A stretch of DNA of 64,000 nt. It comes from Methylococcaceae bacterium UBA6146 (GTDB taxonomy: Bacteria > Pseudomonadota > Gammaproteobacteria > Methylococcales > Methylomonadaceae). The stretch lies in the NCBI GenBank assembly GCA_002422395.1, contig DIUY01000029.1, forward strand, positions 7,289 through 71,288. Direction: 5' to 3'. Within the stretch, counting starts at the first letter, position 1, and each line of letters begins with the position of its first letter. The notes below the pieces were generated by a model that was not told the origin of the DNA, did no database searches, and was given only the letters and a program-made list of their open reading frames with translations. Of the stretch, positions 37,761 through 47,375 are shown in pieces. The translations under genes were made by a program, and so were the position numbers.

Positions 37761-40700
37761 AAAGACAGTGTTTGGCTTGTAGATAATTAATTAACTGATA
37801 TTGGTACAAAATCGCAAGCCGGTAAACAGGGCCTTCTTGACAGTCCAGCAATTTTAAGCGGACGCCCAACTCCAGCACATGCCTGACTGCGCCCTGAGGT
37901 AATTGGGTCACTGCCAACACTTGGGGCAATGTGAGGTTTTCATGACGGGCAACACTTGCAAACACAAACAACGCATCTTCAGGCAAATCCGACAGCACCA
38001 CCATTTCCGACTCGTCGGGCAAGCCGACCCGAAGCGCTTGGTCGCCGACCAAGCGTAAGGAGGTCAGCCATAAATAGATAGCCAACCGTGGATTGCCACG
38101 CGACTGTTGCCGTAACAAACTGAAAAACCGGTTTTCTATATCGGTCACATAATCGCTGTCATTTTGGCTACCAACGGCTTGGATAATATCGTCATAAGAG
38201 AGCCGGAAAGCCGTTCTGGTATGGGTTGAAAGTATCAGTTTCTGAACCGCTTGTTCCGACCATGGATTTAGGCGGACGACTGCATCGAAATATTGGTGCC
38301 GACCGTAGACGCTGTTGAGATAACCCCACGCATGATGGTTATAAGCCAGACACCAAAACACGTTGCATGAAGACTGGCTAATAAGTTCCAACAAGGCACC
38401 ATAGCCTGCAAGGCCGCCTTGGGTGGCAAGAAAAAAATTATGTGCATCATCCAGCAGGACTAATGTCTTGACACTGATTGTGCGCTTGTCCTGTAACGCT
38501 TCGGGATGCTGGTTAAGCGGCACATTGAACAATTGGCTAAAAAACGCCAACACTTGTATCCTGTCCGTTAATTTCGGTGGGACTGAAGCCCGAATAACGT
38601 GCCCAGTAGGCGAATTTTGTTCCAGATAGTCCAACAAGCACGTCTTACCCGCCCCTTTATAAGCGACAATGGCCAAAGAATGGACGGAAGAGCTTTCTTG
38701 CACCCAGTTTTTCAGCAATTCCCGCATATTCTCAAGATCGGCACTGACAGGCAACATCAGCTGCTCTGGCGAGCCTATCCCGCTTAAAGTGAAAAATTTC
38801 CGGTATTCTGGAGGCGCTGTTGGAAAGGTTATAATGCCCGTCTTTTCGATGGCGCTTTCGAGTTGATAGCGAAAAACTTCGGCGGCGATGCGCTTAGCAA
38901 CTTCAAAATGGCTACCCCAATGCGCAAGCTGCCTGACAAAAAGCGATAAAACCAATAAGAGCAAGGCGGGAATGGCAAGGATTAACCCCCAGCGGCTGCC
39001 ACACAACTTGGACAGCCGTTCGCCTAGCGTGCCGTGGACCAATTTAGCCAGTCCCGAACCGATGACCCCTCGCCATTGGTAGGCAAAAGCCATAATAATC
39101 AAAAAGCCCAAATTGAGCACGGCGGCATTCGTTACGTGATAGATTAACCCGCGCCGAATTAAGCTTTCTATCGCGGCTAAAAAGGAAAAAACCCCTAACG
39201 CCGTCAATCCTAAGACTTTGGCGGCGACATCGGCCCGCCGCCGCAAATCCCATAGCTTAGCCGCCCTAATTTGTTGGTTTACCCAAATAAAATCACACTG
39301 CATAAGCTGCCTGAACAAACGATAGTAGATGTAGTAGCGCAAATAGGGCAACAACAGCACTAATTCTGAAAACAGTGTGAGGCTCAACAACTCTTGGGCG
39401 ATGTATACGGCAACCAACATAACCAGCCAAGGCGAATAAGGCAGTATTTTTTGGATCAGCACGGCTAAACTGCTAGCCCAAGGATGTGTCCTGCTTTGCC
39501 GTACCAAAGTGATACGAAGATGGTTTAAGTATCTAGTCAACCGTTGTGTGCCCACCCAAATAAGCCATGGGATTAACAAAAACCCAATTAACAGCGTGAG
39601 GTTGAAAGCCGTTTCAGCCAAGCCTTCCCAACCTGCGTTCAGGCGCTTGCGGACATCCAACGAGCGTAAGTAAAACGTCGCCGTCCAGCGATAAGGGACA
39701 ATAGTGAATTCGCGCTGGATGTCCTGCAACAAATCGGTTGACAACGAAAGGGGGGAATAGTCGCCGCGATCCAATAATTGGTTAAGTAACTGGGAACGGA
39801 TTTCCCCGCTTTGCAACAAGACCCGATAATGCAGATCCACGGTTTCTTGAAGCCGGGTGGCGATTTTATCTTGTAAATTATCCTTGAATAACTTGGCCTC
39901 AGCATACGCATCGGTATATTGCTTAGCTTCTGGCGTCTGGCCGATGGTCGCGAGTAATTTTTCCGGATAATCAGGCAAAGGAGGTAATAATAAGGCGAGC
40001 CGACTAGAAACCACTTTGCTTGTCCTATCGACCAAATCACGCCAAATAACGACAGTTTTGCCATACTCGCTTTTAAGGGTTGCTGACGACTCTGGCTGCA
40101 ACAGAAATTGGGAGATTACCACCAGCTTTCCCGAGGTTTCCTGATAAAAATTGACTTGTTGTTCAAGATCGGCAACCCATTTCACTTGCAGGGCGATCAA
40201 AGCACTCCTGCTTCTCTCCAATTCCGCCCGCCCGGAGATTAAATCGCCAGCCGCGCCGGTTGCATCGGTAGTAAGCGCTTTTTCTTCGGCTTTAGCCAAC
40301 GATTGGGCGGCCTGCTGTTGGTCTTCCAATGCTGAACTGTGTTCTTCCTGCAATTGCTTAACGGTGTTGGCTTGCGCGGTCGCTTCAATCTGGGGATGTA
40401 AAATAGCCGTCCTTTTATCCGCTGGCAGGGTAAGGAACTGTAGGCGTAAGTTAGTTATATCCCGTTGTAGTGCGAGCACTTCATTGACCAAAGCATGGAC
40501 GCTTTCCATAGAAACGGCACAGTCAAGAAAGGGATCCGCCGCTTTTTCTCTGTTAACACCCTTTAATTCCTGCACACGCTGGGCAACCGCCTTATCATCA
40601 TTCAAGTCAATCATAAAAAGGGCTGTCAAGGGAATATCCTCGACCCTTTTTCCGGTCATGAAATCCTCTAGCCCTGACTTTAGCTTATCCAGGTTGGCTT

Positions 40701-40863
40701 TCCGTGCGGTAAGCTCGGTGCGCACGACTTCAACAGTCGGGCAAAGCATATCTTGCCTGTCCGGATTAGCCCTTGCAGCCGACGCTAGTATAAAAACGGC
40801 AAACAGTAGCAAACTCGGCAAGCAAGCAATGTTGCGTAGGCAATGACTAAAGGGTGTATTCAT
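37753..40863 (-). CDS. Membrane protein with periplasmic coiled coil and cytoplasmic AAA-type ATPase, partner of MscS
   Basis: 1,036 aa from MNTPFSHCLRNIACLPSLLL; the signal peptide (about 1-33) supports this start over one 66 nt upstream. In order: a helical coiled-coil periplasmic region (about 40-300; KQLQEEHSSALEDQQQAAQSL), about six membrane helices (about 425-655), then a cytoplasmic P-loop ATPase (Walker A AIVAYKGAGKTCLLDYLE, about 780; Walker B TLVLLDDAHNFFL, about 845) with a C-terminal ORC/winged-helix-like part (GNPRLAIYLWLTSLR). The front half resembles the periplasmic arm of MscK/YbiO channels, but the pore is encoded by the overlapping MscS gene. ATP-dependent gating of the channel is inference. 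Confidence 0.75.
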   Translation of the reverse strand: MNTPFSHCLRNIACLPSLLLFAVFILASAARANPDRQDMLCPTVEVVRTELTARKANLDKLKSGLEDFMTGKRVEDIPLTALFMIDLNDDKAVAQRVQELKGVNREKAADPFLDCAVSMESVHALVNEVLALQRDITNLRLQFLTLPADKRTAILHPQIEATAQANTVKQLQEEHSSALEDQQQAAQSLAKAEEKALTTDATGAAGDLISGRAELERSRSALIALQVKWVADLEQQVNFYQETSGKLVVISQFLLQPESSATLKSEYGKTVVIWRDLVDRTSKVVSSRLALLLPPLPDYPEKLLATIGQTPEAKQYTDAYAEAKLFKDNLQDKIATRLQETVDLHYRVLLQSGEIRSQLLNQLLDRGDYSPLSLSTDLLQDIQREFTIVPYRWTATFYLRSLDVRKRLNAGWEGLAETAFNLTLLIGFLLIPWLIWVGTQRLTRYLNHLRITLVRQSRTHPWASSLAVLIQKILPYSPWLVMLVAVYIAQELLSLTLFSELVLLLPYLRYYIYYRLFRQLMQCDFIWVNQQIRAAKLWDLRRRADVAAKVLGLTALGVFSFLAAIESLIRRGLIYHVTNAAVLNLGFLIIMAFAYQWRGVIGSGLAKLVHGTLGERLSKLCGSRWGLILAIPALLLLVLSLFVRQLAHWGSHFEVAKRIAAEVFRYQLESAIEKTGIITFPTAPPEYRKFFTLSGIGSPEQLMLPVSADLENMRELLKNWVQESSSVHSLAIVAYKGAGKTCLLDYLEQNSPTGHVIRASVPPKLTDRIQVLAFFSQLFNVPLNQHPEALQDKRTISVKTLVLLDDAHNFFLATQGGLAGYGALLELISQSSCNVFWCLAYNHHAWGYLNSVYGRHQYFDAVVRLNPWSEQAVQKLILSTHTRTAFRLSYDDIIQAVGSQNDSDYVTDIENRFFSLLRQQSRGNPRLAIYLWLTSLRLVGDQALRVGLPDESEMVVLSDLPEDALFVFASVARHENLTLPQVLAVTQLPQGAVRHVLELGVRLKLLDCQEGPVYRLAILYQYQLINYLQAKHCLYE

Positions 40864-40987
40864 ACTTTTCCTGACAAAACGGTTTATGTCCGTTTGAGCG
40901 CACGTCCAATACTGGCGCTTACGGCACATGCCAAATGGCGGACACCATCATACAGACCCTAACCTAAGGAACGTGCGCAAAACAACT

Positions 40988-41072
40988 TAGGATTTGGCTA
41001 AAATAACTTTCCGAAGTCAAACTAGACCTGGCAAGCCTTACAATCGGGACGTTAATATTGACCAAATCCTTA
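40988..41072 (-). repeat. 85-nt palindromic MITE-like repeat, copy 2
   Basis: Inverted copy of 11786-11870 with the same length and boundaries (TAGGATTTGG to CCAAATCCTTA on the plus strand). It lies between divergent genes and directly abuts another dispersed repeat at 41083. Confidence 0.85.
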
Positions 41073-41082
41073 GCCAAGTACG

Positions 41083-41170
41083 TTTTTTACAATGGGTAGA
41101 ATCCACGGCTGCCAGCCCTTCAAGGGCCGGGCCGTTATGCCGCCGAAATTATTTCATGCCTGTTCCTAAG
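41083..41170 (+). repeat. Dispersed repeat, long form with a hairpin insert
   Basis: TTTTTTACAATGGG, then AATTATTTCATGCC and GTTCCTAAG are shared with 62532-62582. This copy carries an extra about 36 nt between CCAC and CCGAAATT, which holds the perfect palindrome GCCCTTCAAGGGC and flanking CGGC/GCCG. It lies about 80 nt upstream of nspC. Confidence 0.75.
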
Positions 41171-41250
41171 TGATTTGTACACTATCATTTTGGCGTGTTG
41201 CAATCTAAAGTGTCATCCTATTACCTTATTTTTCGGTCTGCTTATAACCA

Positions 41251-42393
41251 ATGACTATCCAAACTCTAAAAAACACCCTACCCTCGTCCCCCGCGTTTGT
41301 GCTGGATGAAGCACGGCTCATTAAAAACCTGGATGTGCTGGCCACGCTACGCCAGCAAAGTGGCTGTAAGGTTTTGTATTCCATCAAGTCCCTGCCCTTT
41401 TCAACCATTTTGGCCATGGCAAAACCGTTTGTTGACGGCTTTTCGGCCAGTTCGTTGTTTGAGGCGCGGCTGGCTGATGAAATACTGGAGGGCGGCGGTT
41501 CCATCCATCTGACAACGCCCGGCATCAGGCCGGATGAGATCAGCGAGTTAAGCACGCTTTGTTCGCATATCAGTTTCAATTCCTTACCCCAGCACCAACG
41601 CTTTGCGCCACTCGCCCAAGCCCACACGTCGGTTGGCCTGCGGATTAACCCTAAGCTGTCTTTCGTTAAGGATGACCGCTACAACCCATGCCGGAAGGCG
41701 TCGAAACTGGGCGTGGATATTGACGCATTATGGCAATCGGCCACTATCGACACTATTCAGGGGCTACATATCCATACTGTTTTTGCCGCAACTGATTTTA
41801 CTGCGCTGCTTAAGACCATTGACAAAATCAAGCTTTATATGGGTGATAAGCTGGGTAAATTGGCCTGGCTGAATTTGGGGGGCGGTTATCTGTTTAACCA
41901 AATCCACGATCACCGGCCCTTCATCACGGCAGTAAAGCAACTAAAAAATGATTTTGGCCTTGATGTTTATATCGAACCGGGCAAAGCCGCCGTTGATCCA
42001 GGCATTGATTTAGTGGCGACGGTGCTTGACTGCTTTGTCAGTGACGGCAAAACGCTTGCCGTGCTGGACACGTCGGTCAATCATAATCCGGAGGTTTTTG
42101 AGTACCAGTTGCAACCGGCTTTATACGAACATGACGCGCACGGCCAATATAAAGCCCTGCTGGTGGGCGGCACGTGCCTTGCGGGTGATATGTTTGGTGA
42201 ATACAGTTTTGCCAAACCGTTAGCGGTAGGCGATAGGGTTGTTTTTACTAATGTGGGTGCGTACAGCTTGGTTAAAGCCAGCCGGTTCAACGGCCAGAAT
42301 CTGCCAGATATTTACTTATCCGGTTCCGGACGGCTTAAAAGCTTAAAGCACTATGCTTATCAGGCGTACCGTGAGCAATGGCTGGCAGATTGA
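41251..42393 (+). CDS. nspC: Carboxynorspermidine (carboxyspermidine) decarboxylase
   Basis: 380 aa, PLP-dependent fold III decarboxylase. The Lys that binds PLP is in KVLYSIKSLPFSTI (about 46-59); SFVKDDRYNPCRKASKLGV, TVFAATDF (an NspC-type variant) and LNLGGGYLFN follow; the C-terminal active-site Cys region is LVGGTCLAGDMFGEY. The enzyme makes norspermidine or spermidine from the carboxylated precursor. The partner carboxynorspermidine synthase is not adjacent. The upstream 320 nt hold two repeats and probably the promoter (TTGCAA near 41197). Confidence 0.92.
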   Translation: MTIQTLKNTLPSSPAFVLDEARLIKNLDVLATLRQQSGCKVLYSIKSLPFSTILAMAKPFVDGFSASSLFEARLADEILEGGGSIHLTTPGIRPDEISELSTLCSHISFNSLPQHQRFAPLAQAHTSVGLRINPKLSFVKDDRYNPCRKASKLGVDIDALWQSATIDTIQGLHIHTVFAATDFTALLKTIDKIKLYMGDKLGKLAWLNLGGGYLFNQIHDHRPFITAVKQLKNDFGLDVYIEPGKAAVDPGIDLVATVLDCFVSDGKTLAVLDTSVNHNPEVFEYQLQPALYEHDAHGQYKALLVGGTCLAGDMFGEYSFAKPLAVGDRVVFTNVGAYSLVKASRFNGQNLPDIYLSGSGRLKSLKHYAYQAYREQWLAD

Positions 42394-42406
42394 GGCTCTA
42401 TTTAAA

Positions 42407-42432
42407 CCATCGTAAGGCCGTCCCTACGGTGG
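42407..42432. terminator. Hairpin between converging nspC and hupE
   Basis: CCATCGTA (42407-42414) pairs with TACGGTGG (42425-42432) around a 10-nt loop, with one G-T pair. It lies 14 nt after the nspC stop. The sequence resembles a worn REP unit (compare GTAGGAGCGGCCT at 27675). No T-run, so termination is uncertain. Confidence 0.5.
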
Positions 42433-42443
42433 CAATTCACTTA

Positions 42444-43022
42444 TCAGGCCGCCAACAACAACGCCGCACCAACCACCGTGCAAAGCAAGCCGAACGCCCA
42501 GCTGATGTTTTTTACCTTGGCTCCGCCCAATAACCCGGCCGCGATACCTAGTCCGTGCAAAAACGCGGTCGTCAGCAAAAAGCCCGGCGCATAGACAAGC
42601 GCATCAGCCCGGTCGGTGATTTCGGTGGCATGGACATAGCCGTGACCCAGAGCAAACACGGCAACCAGCGCACCCGCCAAACCCGCTGAAATACGTTGGC
42701 GGCCCAATAAAACCGCGCCCGAAGCCAGCACCGAAAAGGCAACCCAAGCTTCTGCCGCAGTCATTTCAAAACCGGCAAGCTGCAAGCCGACACCGCCAAT
42801 CATCATCGTCAAAAAGCTGAGCGGCAACAACCAAAGCGCCCTGCCACGCAACATCGCCGCCCAAAGCCCAATCGCCAGCATCACCAAGGTATGGTCGATA
42901 CCTAGCAAAGGATGCAACAGGCCGTCGGTAAAACTATGGGCGGCACCAGCGCCAGTATGCGCCTGTGCGGGTAAAGACAGGATCAGCAGCAAACAAGTGT
43001 AGGTGGATAATCTAGGTTTCAT
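42444..43022 (-). CDS. HupE/UreJ family membrane protein
   Basis: 192 aa: signal peptide (LLLILSLPAQAHTGAGAAHS), then HPLLGIDHTLVMLAIGLWAA, the metal-binding HupE/UreJ signature (HPxxGxDH), and about six helices; a second His-rich loop FALGHGYVHATEI. The family transports nickel or cobalt. No urease or hydrogenase genes are visible, so the user of the metal is unknown. It lies between nspC and comM. Confidence 0.9.
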   Translation of the reverse strand: MKPRLSTYTCLLLILSLPAQAHTGAGAAHSFTDGLLHPLLGIDHTLVMLAIGLWAAMLRGRALWLLPLSFLTMMIGGVGLQLAGFEMTAAEAWVAFSVLASGAVLLGRQRISAGLAGALVAVFALGHGYVHATEITDRADALVYAPGFLLTTAFLHGLGIAAGLLGGAKVKNISWAFGLLCTVVGAALLLAA

Positions 43023-43076
43023 AAATACCTCTTTGGTTTTTGACGTTAAATGGTTTAGAAATTTATCGTGGATAGT

Positions 43077-44489
43077 TTAAACGCTACGGTCCAGTTTACG
43101 GTAACTGATAGCCTCGCTTAAATGGGTAATCTCTATGTCCGGCGAAGCGGCAAGATCGGCAATCGTGCGGGCGAGTTTTAAAATGCGGTGGTAAGCGCGG
43201 TTTGATAAGCCGAACTTGTCCATTGCCTGTTCCAAAAGCTGGTGGCTTGGTTCGGATAAGTCGCAAAATTGTTTGACTTCTTTGGCAGTCAATGCTGAAT
43301 TGGCTTTGCCGCACCGCGTCAGGGCAATGTTGCGAGCGGCAACAACCCGCGCCCTAATCACCGCGCTGGCTTCTTCACCCTGCGGAGAGCCTTTGCGCAA
43401 CACTTCATGCGGGACACGCGGGACTTCAAGGTGCATGTCAATGCGGTCCAACAACGGGCCGGAAATTTTCGCCCGATAACGCCCGACTTGCTCTGAGGTG
43501 CAATGGCAACGCCCCGACGCATCACCGAGATAACCGCACGGGCATGGGTTCATCGCGGCAATCAGCTGGAAACGGGCGGGGAAATCGGCCTGACGATTGG
43601 CGCGGGAAATGGTGATATGGCCAGTTTCCAGCGGCTCGCGCAGGACTTCCAGCACTTTGCGGTCAAATTCGGGCAATTCATCAAGAAATAACGTGCCGTT
43701 ATGCGCCAATGATATTTCCCCCGGCCGTGGATTGCTGCCGCCCCCAACTAGCGCTGCTGCCGATGCGGTGTGGTGCGGGGCACGGTAAGGCGGTTGCAGC
43801 CAGTTGCTGACATCCAGCCCTTGGTCGCTGATTGACGCTATCGCCGCCGTTTCTTGGGCTTGCTGCTCAGTTAAGGGCGGTAAAATAGTCGGCAAACGCG
43901 AGGCTATCATGGACTTGCCGGTGCCGGGCGGCCCCAACATTAACAGGTTATGCGCCCCGGCGGCGGCAATTTCAAAAGCCCGTTTGACATGATACTGGCC
44001 GTGGACATCGGCAAAATCAACGTCCACCGTTTGCCGTTGCGGTTCGGGTTGCTGAAATTGGGTTGGTATCACGGCCTGCCCGCCAAGGTGGGCGCAGACT
44101 TCGAGCAAATGGCCTGCGGGAATAATTTCAATGCCGGTGACCAAGGCCGCTTCCGCGCTATTTTCCTTCGGCAATAGTAATTTCCTGTGATTATCCCGCG
44201 CTTGTATGGCGATTGGCAAAACACCGCTGATGGGCCGCAATTCACCACCTAATGACAATTCACCGACGCATTCGTAATCGCCAAGCCGGGCAACGGGAAT
44301 CTGCCCGGACGCCGCCAGTATGCCCAAGGCGATAGCCAAATCAAAGCGCCCGCCTTCTTTGGGCAAATCGGCAGGCGCGAGGTTGACGGTGATGCGCTGG
44401 GCGGGAAATTCAAAGCGGGAATTCAACAATGCGCCCCGCACGCGGTCTTTGCTTTCTTTTACCGCCGTTTCCGGCAGGCCGACAATAGA
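43077..44489 (-). pseudogene. comM: ComM (YifB) Mg-chelatase-like ATPase, 3' part cut off by an integrated element
   Basis: From IVGLPETAVKESKDRVRGAL onwards the ComM sequence is intact: Lon-like N-terminal domain, Walker A MLGPPGTGKSMIASRLP, Walker B GTLFLDELPEF, and the C-terminal REALEETGH-equivalent EVLREPLETGHITISRANR with the Mg_chelatase C domain. The first about 33 residues are missing and lie 12.9 kb away at 57388-57494. An ATG in the element (44511-44513) joins in frame and would give MGLIILSISIVGLPETAV, but no ribosome site precedes it. ComM is the hexameric branch-migration helicase for natural transformation; it is a known insertion target of genomic islands. Confidence 0.93.
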
Positions 44490-44542
44490 AATTGATAGTA
44501 TAATTAAACCCATTATAGAATGTCAAAATTAAGGGTTAGGCC

Positions 44543-46363
44543 ATGCCAAAAGCATATTCTTATGTGCGTTTCAGTACACCAGAACAAGAACATGGTGATT
44601 CATATCGAAGGCAGACAGAAAAAGCAAATAAATTCATCAAAGACAACTCAGGGCTTGAGTTAGTTCTTGATGATTCTTTCAAGCTATATGATAAAGGTGT
44701 ATCAGCGTATAAAGGCAAAAATGCCATTGAAGGCAAGCTTGGAGCGTTTCTAAAAGCTGTTGAGGACGGAGTTGTTGAGACTGGTTCTTATTTGCTGGTT
44801 GAAAACCATGACAGATTAAGTCGTGATCGTGTAACGGAGGCTTTGCATCGGTTTACATCAATTCTGCGTATGGGGATCAACATAGTTACCCTCACTGACG
44901 GGAAAATTTTTAATATCGAAACGTTAGACGAAATTGATTTAATTGTTTCATTAATAGGTATGTCCCGCGCTCACGCAGAAAGTGAGCGGAAGGGGCAATT
45001 GGTAAAAGATGCCTGGGATGAAAAAAAACGTAATATTCAACAGAGTAAGCTGACTAAATGGTCTACAAAATGGTTAAACTTATCTGAAGATCGAACTAAA
45101 TTTGAAATCATTGAAGACAGGGCTGAAGTTGTCAAACAAATATTTGAGTGGACAGTTAGTGGTTTAGGTACAACATTAATTATTAAACGATTGGAAGAGT
45201 TAGGTGTTGCACCTTGGGATAACGGAATAATTAAAACTAAAAATAGGACTCCTAAGCAATGGCACGCAGGAATAATTCAGAGAATTCTTAGTGACCGCAC
45301 AGTTTTAGGGGAGTTTAAATTAGCCAAGGCAAATCCTGAGGAAGGTTACGAACTAATACCAGGTTATTTCCCGCCTATAATTGACGAGGAATTATTCTAT
45401 AGGGCGCGGGAAGCAAGGATATTAAGAAATGTCCCCAATAAGGGGGGCGGTCGCAAGGGCAAAACTATCAGTAATCTTTTCTCAAAGCTTGCTGTCTGCG
45501 GATATTCCATTGACAACAATTTTTCCGGTCATAGGTGCAGCGGTAATAATGATGTGATGAATTTTGTAAATAAAGGTAATAATTATCCGATCAAATACTT
45601 ACAGTGTAGCAGGCTTAAAAACGGTAATACGGGCTGCGACCAATGCAAGAAGTTGTGGAGATACGATCATTTTGAAACGTCGTTTCTAACGCATATTAAG
45701 GACGTTGACGCATCAGTTCTCATTGGCAAACCTAGCGACTTAAAGACACTGATTGCAACAATAAAAAGTCAAATCACTCTGGAAAATGGGAAGCTTAGTA
45801 GGATCAGGGAAAGAATTGACGAAATGAAAATTTCATTGGCAAATTATGCAGGAAAGGGAATCCCTAGTTTTATATTTGAGGTTGGCAGTGAACTTGAAGA
45901 AGAGGAGAAGGACATTCATAGAAAGCTGGAAATCTTGAACATCGAGCTTAAAAATAAAGAATACGAATATGCCAATTCTGACCACAAAACTGAAGAGCTG
46001 TCAAATCTTATAGCGACGATGAGTTCCGCAGGTGATAAACAACTTTTTGATGTTCGATTGAAGCTGTCCGAGCTTTTGAAGCAAGTCATAAGCAGTATTG
46101 AAGTTTATTCTAGGGGTTATATTCGTGACAGTTCCTATATTGATAAGATACGCAGCAAATTGGGCGATAAAGCTGCTTTGATAATGCAAGAAAATACGCT
46201 AACAACTAAAAAATCACTTCCTTTTTATATTGTAAATTACAAATCTGGTGAAAAAAGAATAATTCAGACAAATCCTAAAAACCCGCTTAATTTAAAGGTT
46301 ACTGTAAAATGGGATGATAACGAAGTTTTAGATACTGAAATAAAATGGCAAAATGATGAGTGA
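44543..46363 (+). CDS. Large serine recombinase (integrase)
   Basis: 606 aa. N-terminal resolvase domain with the catalytic Ser in SYVRFSTPEQEHG (about residue 11) and the arginine motif VENHDRLSRDRVTEALH; a recombinase domain (LSDRTVLGEFKLAKANPEEG); a zinc-ribbon-like region with Cys near 315, 343, 355 and 358 (KNGNTGCDQCKKLW); then a long coiled coil (about 405-510). It begins 54 nt from the left crossover site, the usual place for an integrase of this class. It should integrate and, with a directionality factor, excise the element. No obvious directionality factor is recognised. Confidence 0.93.
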   Translation: MPKAYSYVRFSTPEQEHGDSYRRQTEKANKFIKDNSGLELVLDDSFKLYDKGVSAYKGKNAIEGKLGAFLKAVEDGVVETGSYLLVENHDRLSRDRVTEALHRFTSILRMGINIVTLTDGKIFNIETLDEIDLIVSLIGMSRAHAESERKGQLVKDAWDEKKRNIQQSKLTKWSTKWLNLSEDRTKFEIIEDRAEVVKQIFEWTVSGLGTTLIIKRLEELGVAPWDNGIIKTKNRTPKQWHAGIIQRILSDRTVLGEFKLAKANPEEGYELIPGYFPPIIDEELFYRAREARILRNVPNKGGGRKGKTISNLFSKLAVCGYSIDNNFSGHRCSGNNDVMNFVNKGNNYPIKYLQCSRLKNGNTGCDQCKKLWRYDHFETSFLTHIKDVDASVLIGKPSDLKTLIATIKSQITLENGKLSRIRERIDEMKISLANYAGKGIPSFIFEVGSELEEEEKDIHRKLEILNIELKNKEYEYANSDHKTEELSNLIATMSSAGDKQLFDVRLKLSELLKQVISSIEVYSRGYIRDSSYIDKIRSKLGDKAALIMQENTLTTKKSLPFYIVNYKSGEKRIIQTNPKNPLNLKVTVKWDDNEVLDTEIKWQNDE

Positions 46364-46415
46364 TAGCCAGTATTTTAATATGCTGCGATAAATAATGACT
46401 GCCTTTCGATTAATA

Positions 46416-47324
46416 ATGAAACCTTATAAACCCTTGCTAGTCCTCTTGCTGTTACTGCCAGTCATGGCTCATTCTGCCAATACCCCCTGTTCGGGTAAAA
46501 AAGGTGGGATAAACCATTGTGAAGGCACTAAGTTTGTCTGCAACGACGGTAGCACCAGCGCATCAACGAAAGACTGCACCGCTTATAGTGAGCTGGGTAG
46601 CTCCCAATCCGTTAAGCCAATAAGCACCACAACGCCTGTCACACCCGAACCAACGCTATCAGACAAGGTGATTAAGCTCGATTACGAAGGCTTTACAGTT
46701 TGGGTAGACTGTTCAAGGCGAGGGGCTGTTAAATTTCAGTACAACGCCCAACACGATACGGGAAATGCTAAGCGGTTGGATAAATTCTACCTTGACCCGA
46801 ATGTACCTAGCGAGTGTCAACAAACCAGCGCAAATGCTTATGGGTCAAAATATGACCGAGGGCATTTAGTACCCGCGAATCATCTGGATAGCTCAGCGAC
46901 AGCCATTAAACAAACTAACTTTATGACCAACATCCTGCCACAATCAGCCAATATGAACCGTGGCGCGTGGTTACTGACTGAGGAAATCGTCGAGTGCTAC
47001 CGCGATATTGACGAGCTGTTAGTAATTGGCGGGGTAGTTTGGGGCAATAATCCAAGTGATGATTATTTTGTGCAGAGTCACGGTGTCAAAACGCCTGATG
47101 CTTTCTGGAAGGTCATCATCAGGGGTACTGGGCAGGATGAACGCGCTATCGCTTGGATTGTCCCGAACTCGCAGGAAGCAACCAGAAAAAATCTGGACAA
47201 ATACCTTGTGACTGTCGATGAAGTTGAGAAGGTAACAGGCGAAAAAATACCCGTGGCTGACTATGCCAAACACGACAAGCCCAGCCAGTCGTGGCTAATC
47301 CCTTATGGCTGTAATAAGGGGTAA
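46416..47324 (+). CDS. Secreted DNA/RNA non-specific endonuclease (NucA/EndA type)
   Basis: 302 aa from MKPYKPLLVLLLLLPVMAHS (signal peptide). A small Cys-rich part follows (TPCSGKKGGINHCEGTKFVC), a P/T-rich linker, then the beta-beta-alpha-metal nuclease domain with the DRGH motif YDRGHLVPANHLDSS and NMNRGAWLLTEEIVE (metal-binding Asn). It would act outside the cytoplasm on DNA or RNA. 30 nt separate it from the integrase stop, so transcription from the integrase may continue into it. Confidence 0.88.
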   Translation: MKPYKPLLVLLLLLPVMAHSANTPCSGKKGGINHCEGTKFVCNDGSTSASTKDCTAYSELGSSQSVKPISTTTPVTPEPTLSDKVIKLDYEGFTVWVDCSRRGAVKFQYNAQHDTGNAKRLDKFYLDPNVPSECQQTSANAYGSKYDRGHLVPANHLDSSATAIKQTNFMTNILPQSANMNRGAWLLTEEIVECYRDIDELLVIGGVVWGNNPSDDYFVQSHGVKTPDAFWKVIIRGTGQDERAIAWIVPNSQEATRKNLDKYLVTVDEVEKVTGEKIPVADYAKHDKPSQSWLIPYGCNKG

Positions 47325-47375
47325 GGCAGTAAAATGTCCTTGAGCCAGGAATGTAGAGCTGAATAGTCGTGATAG

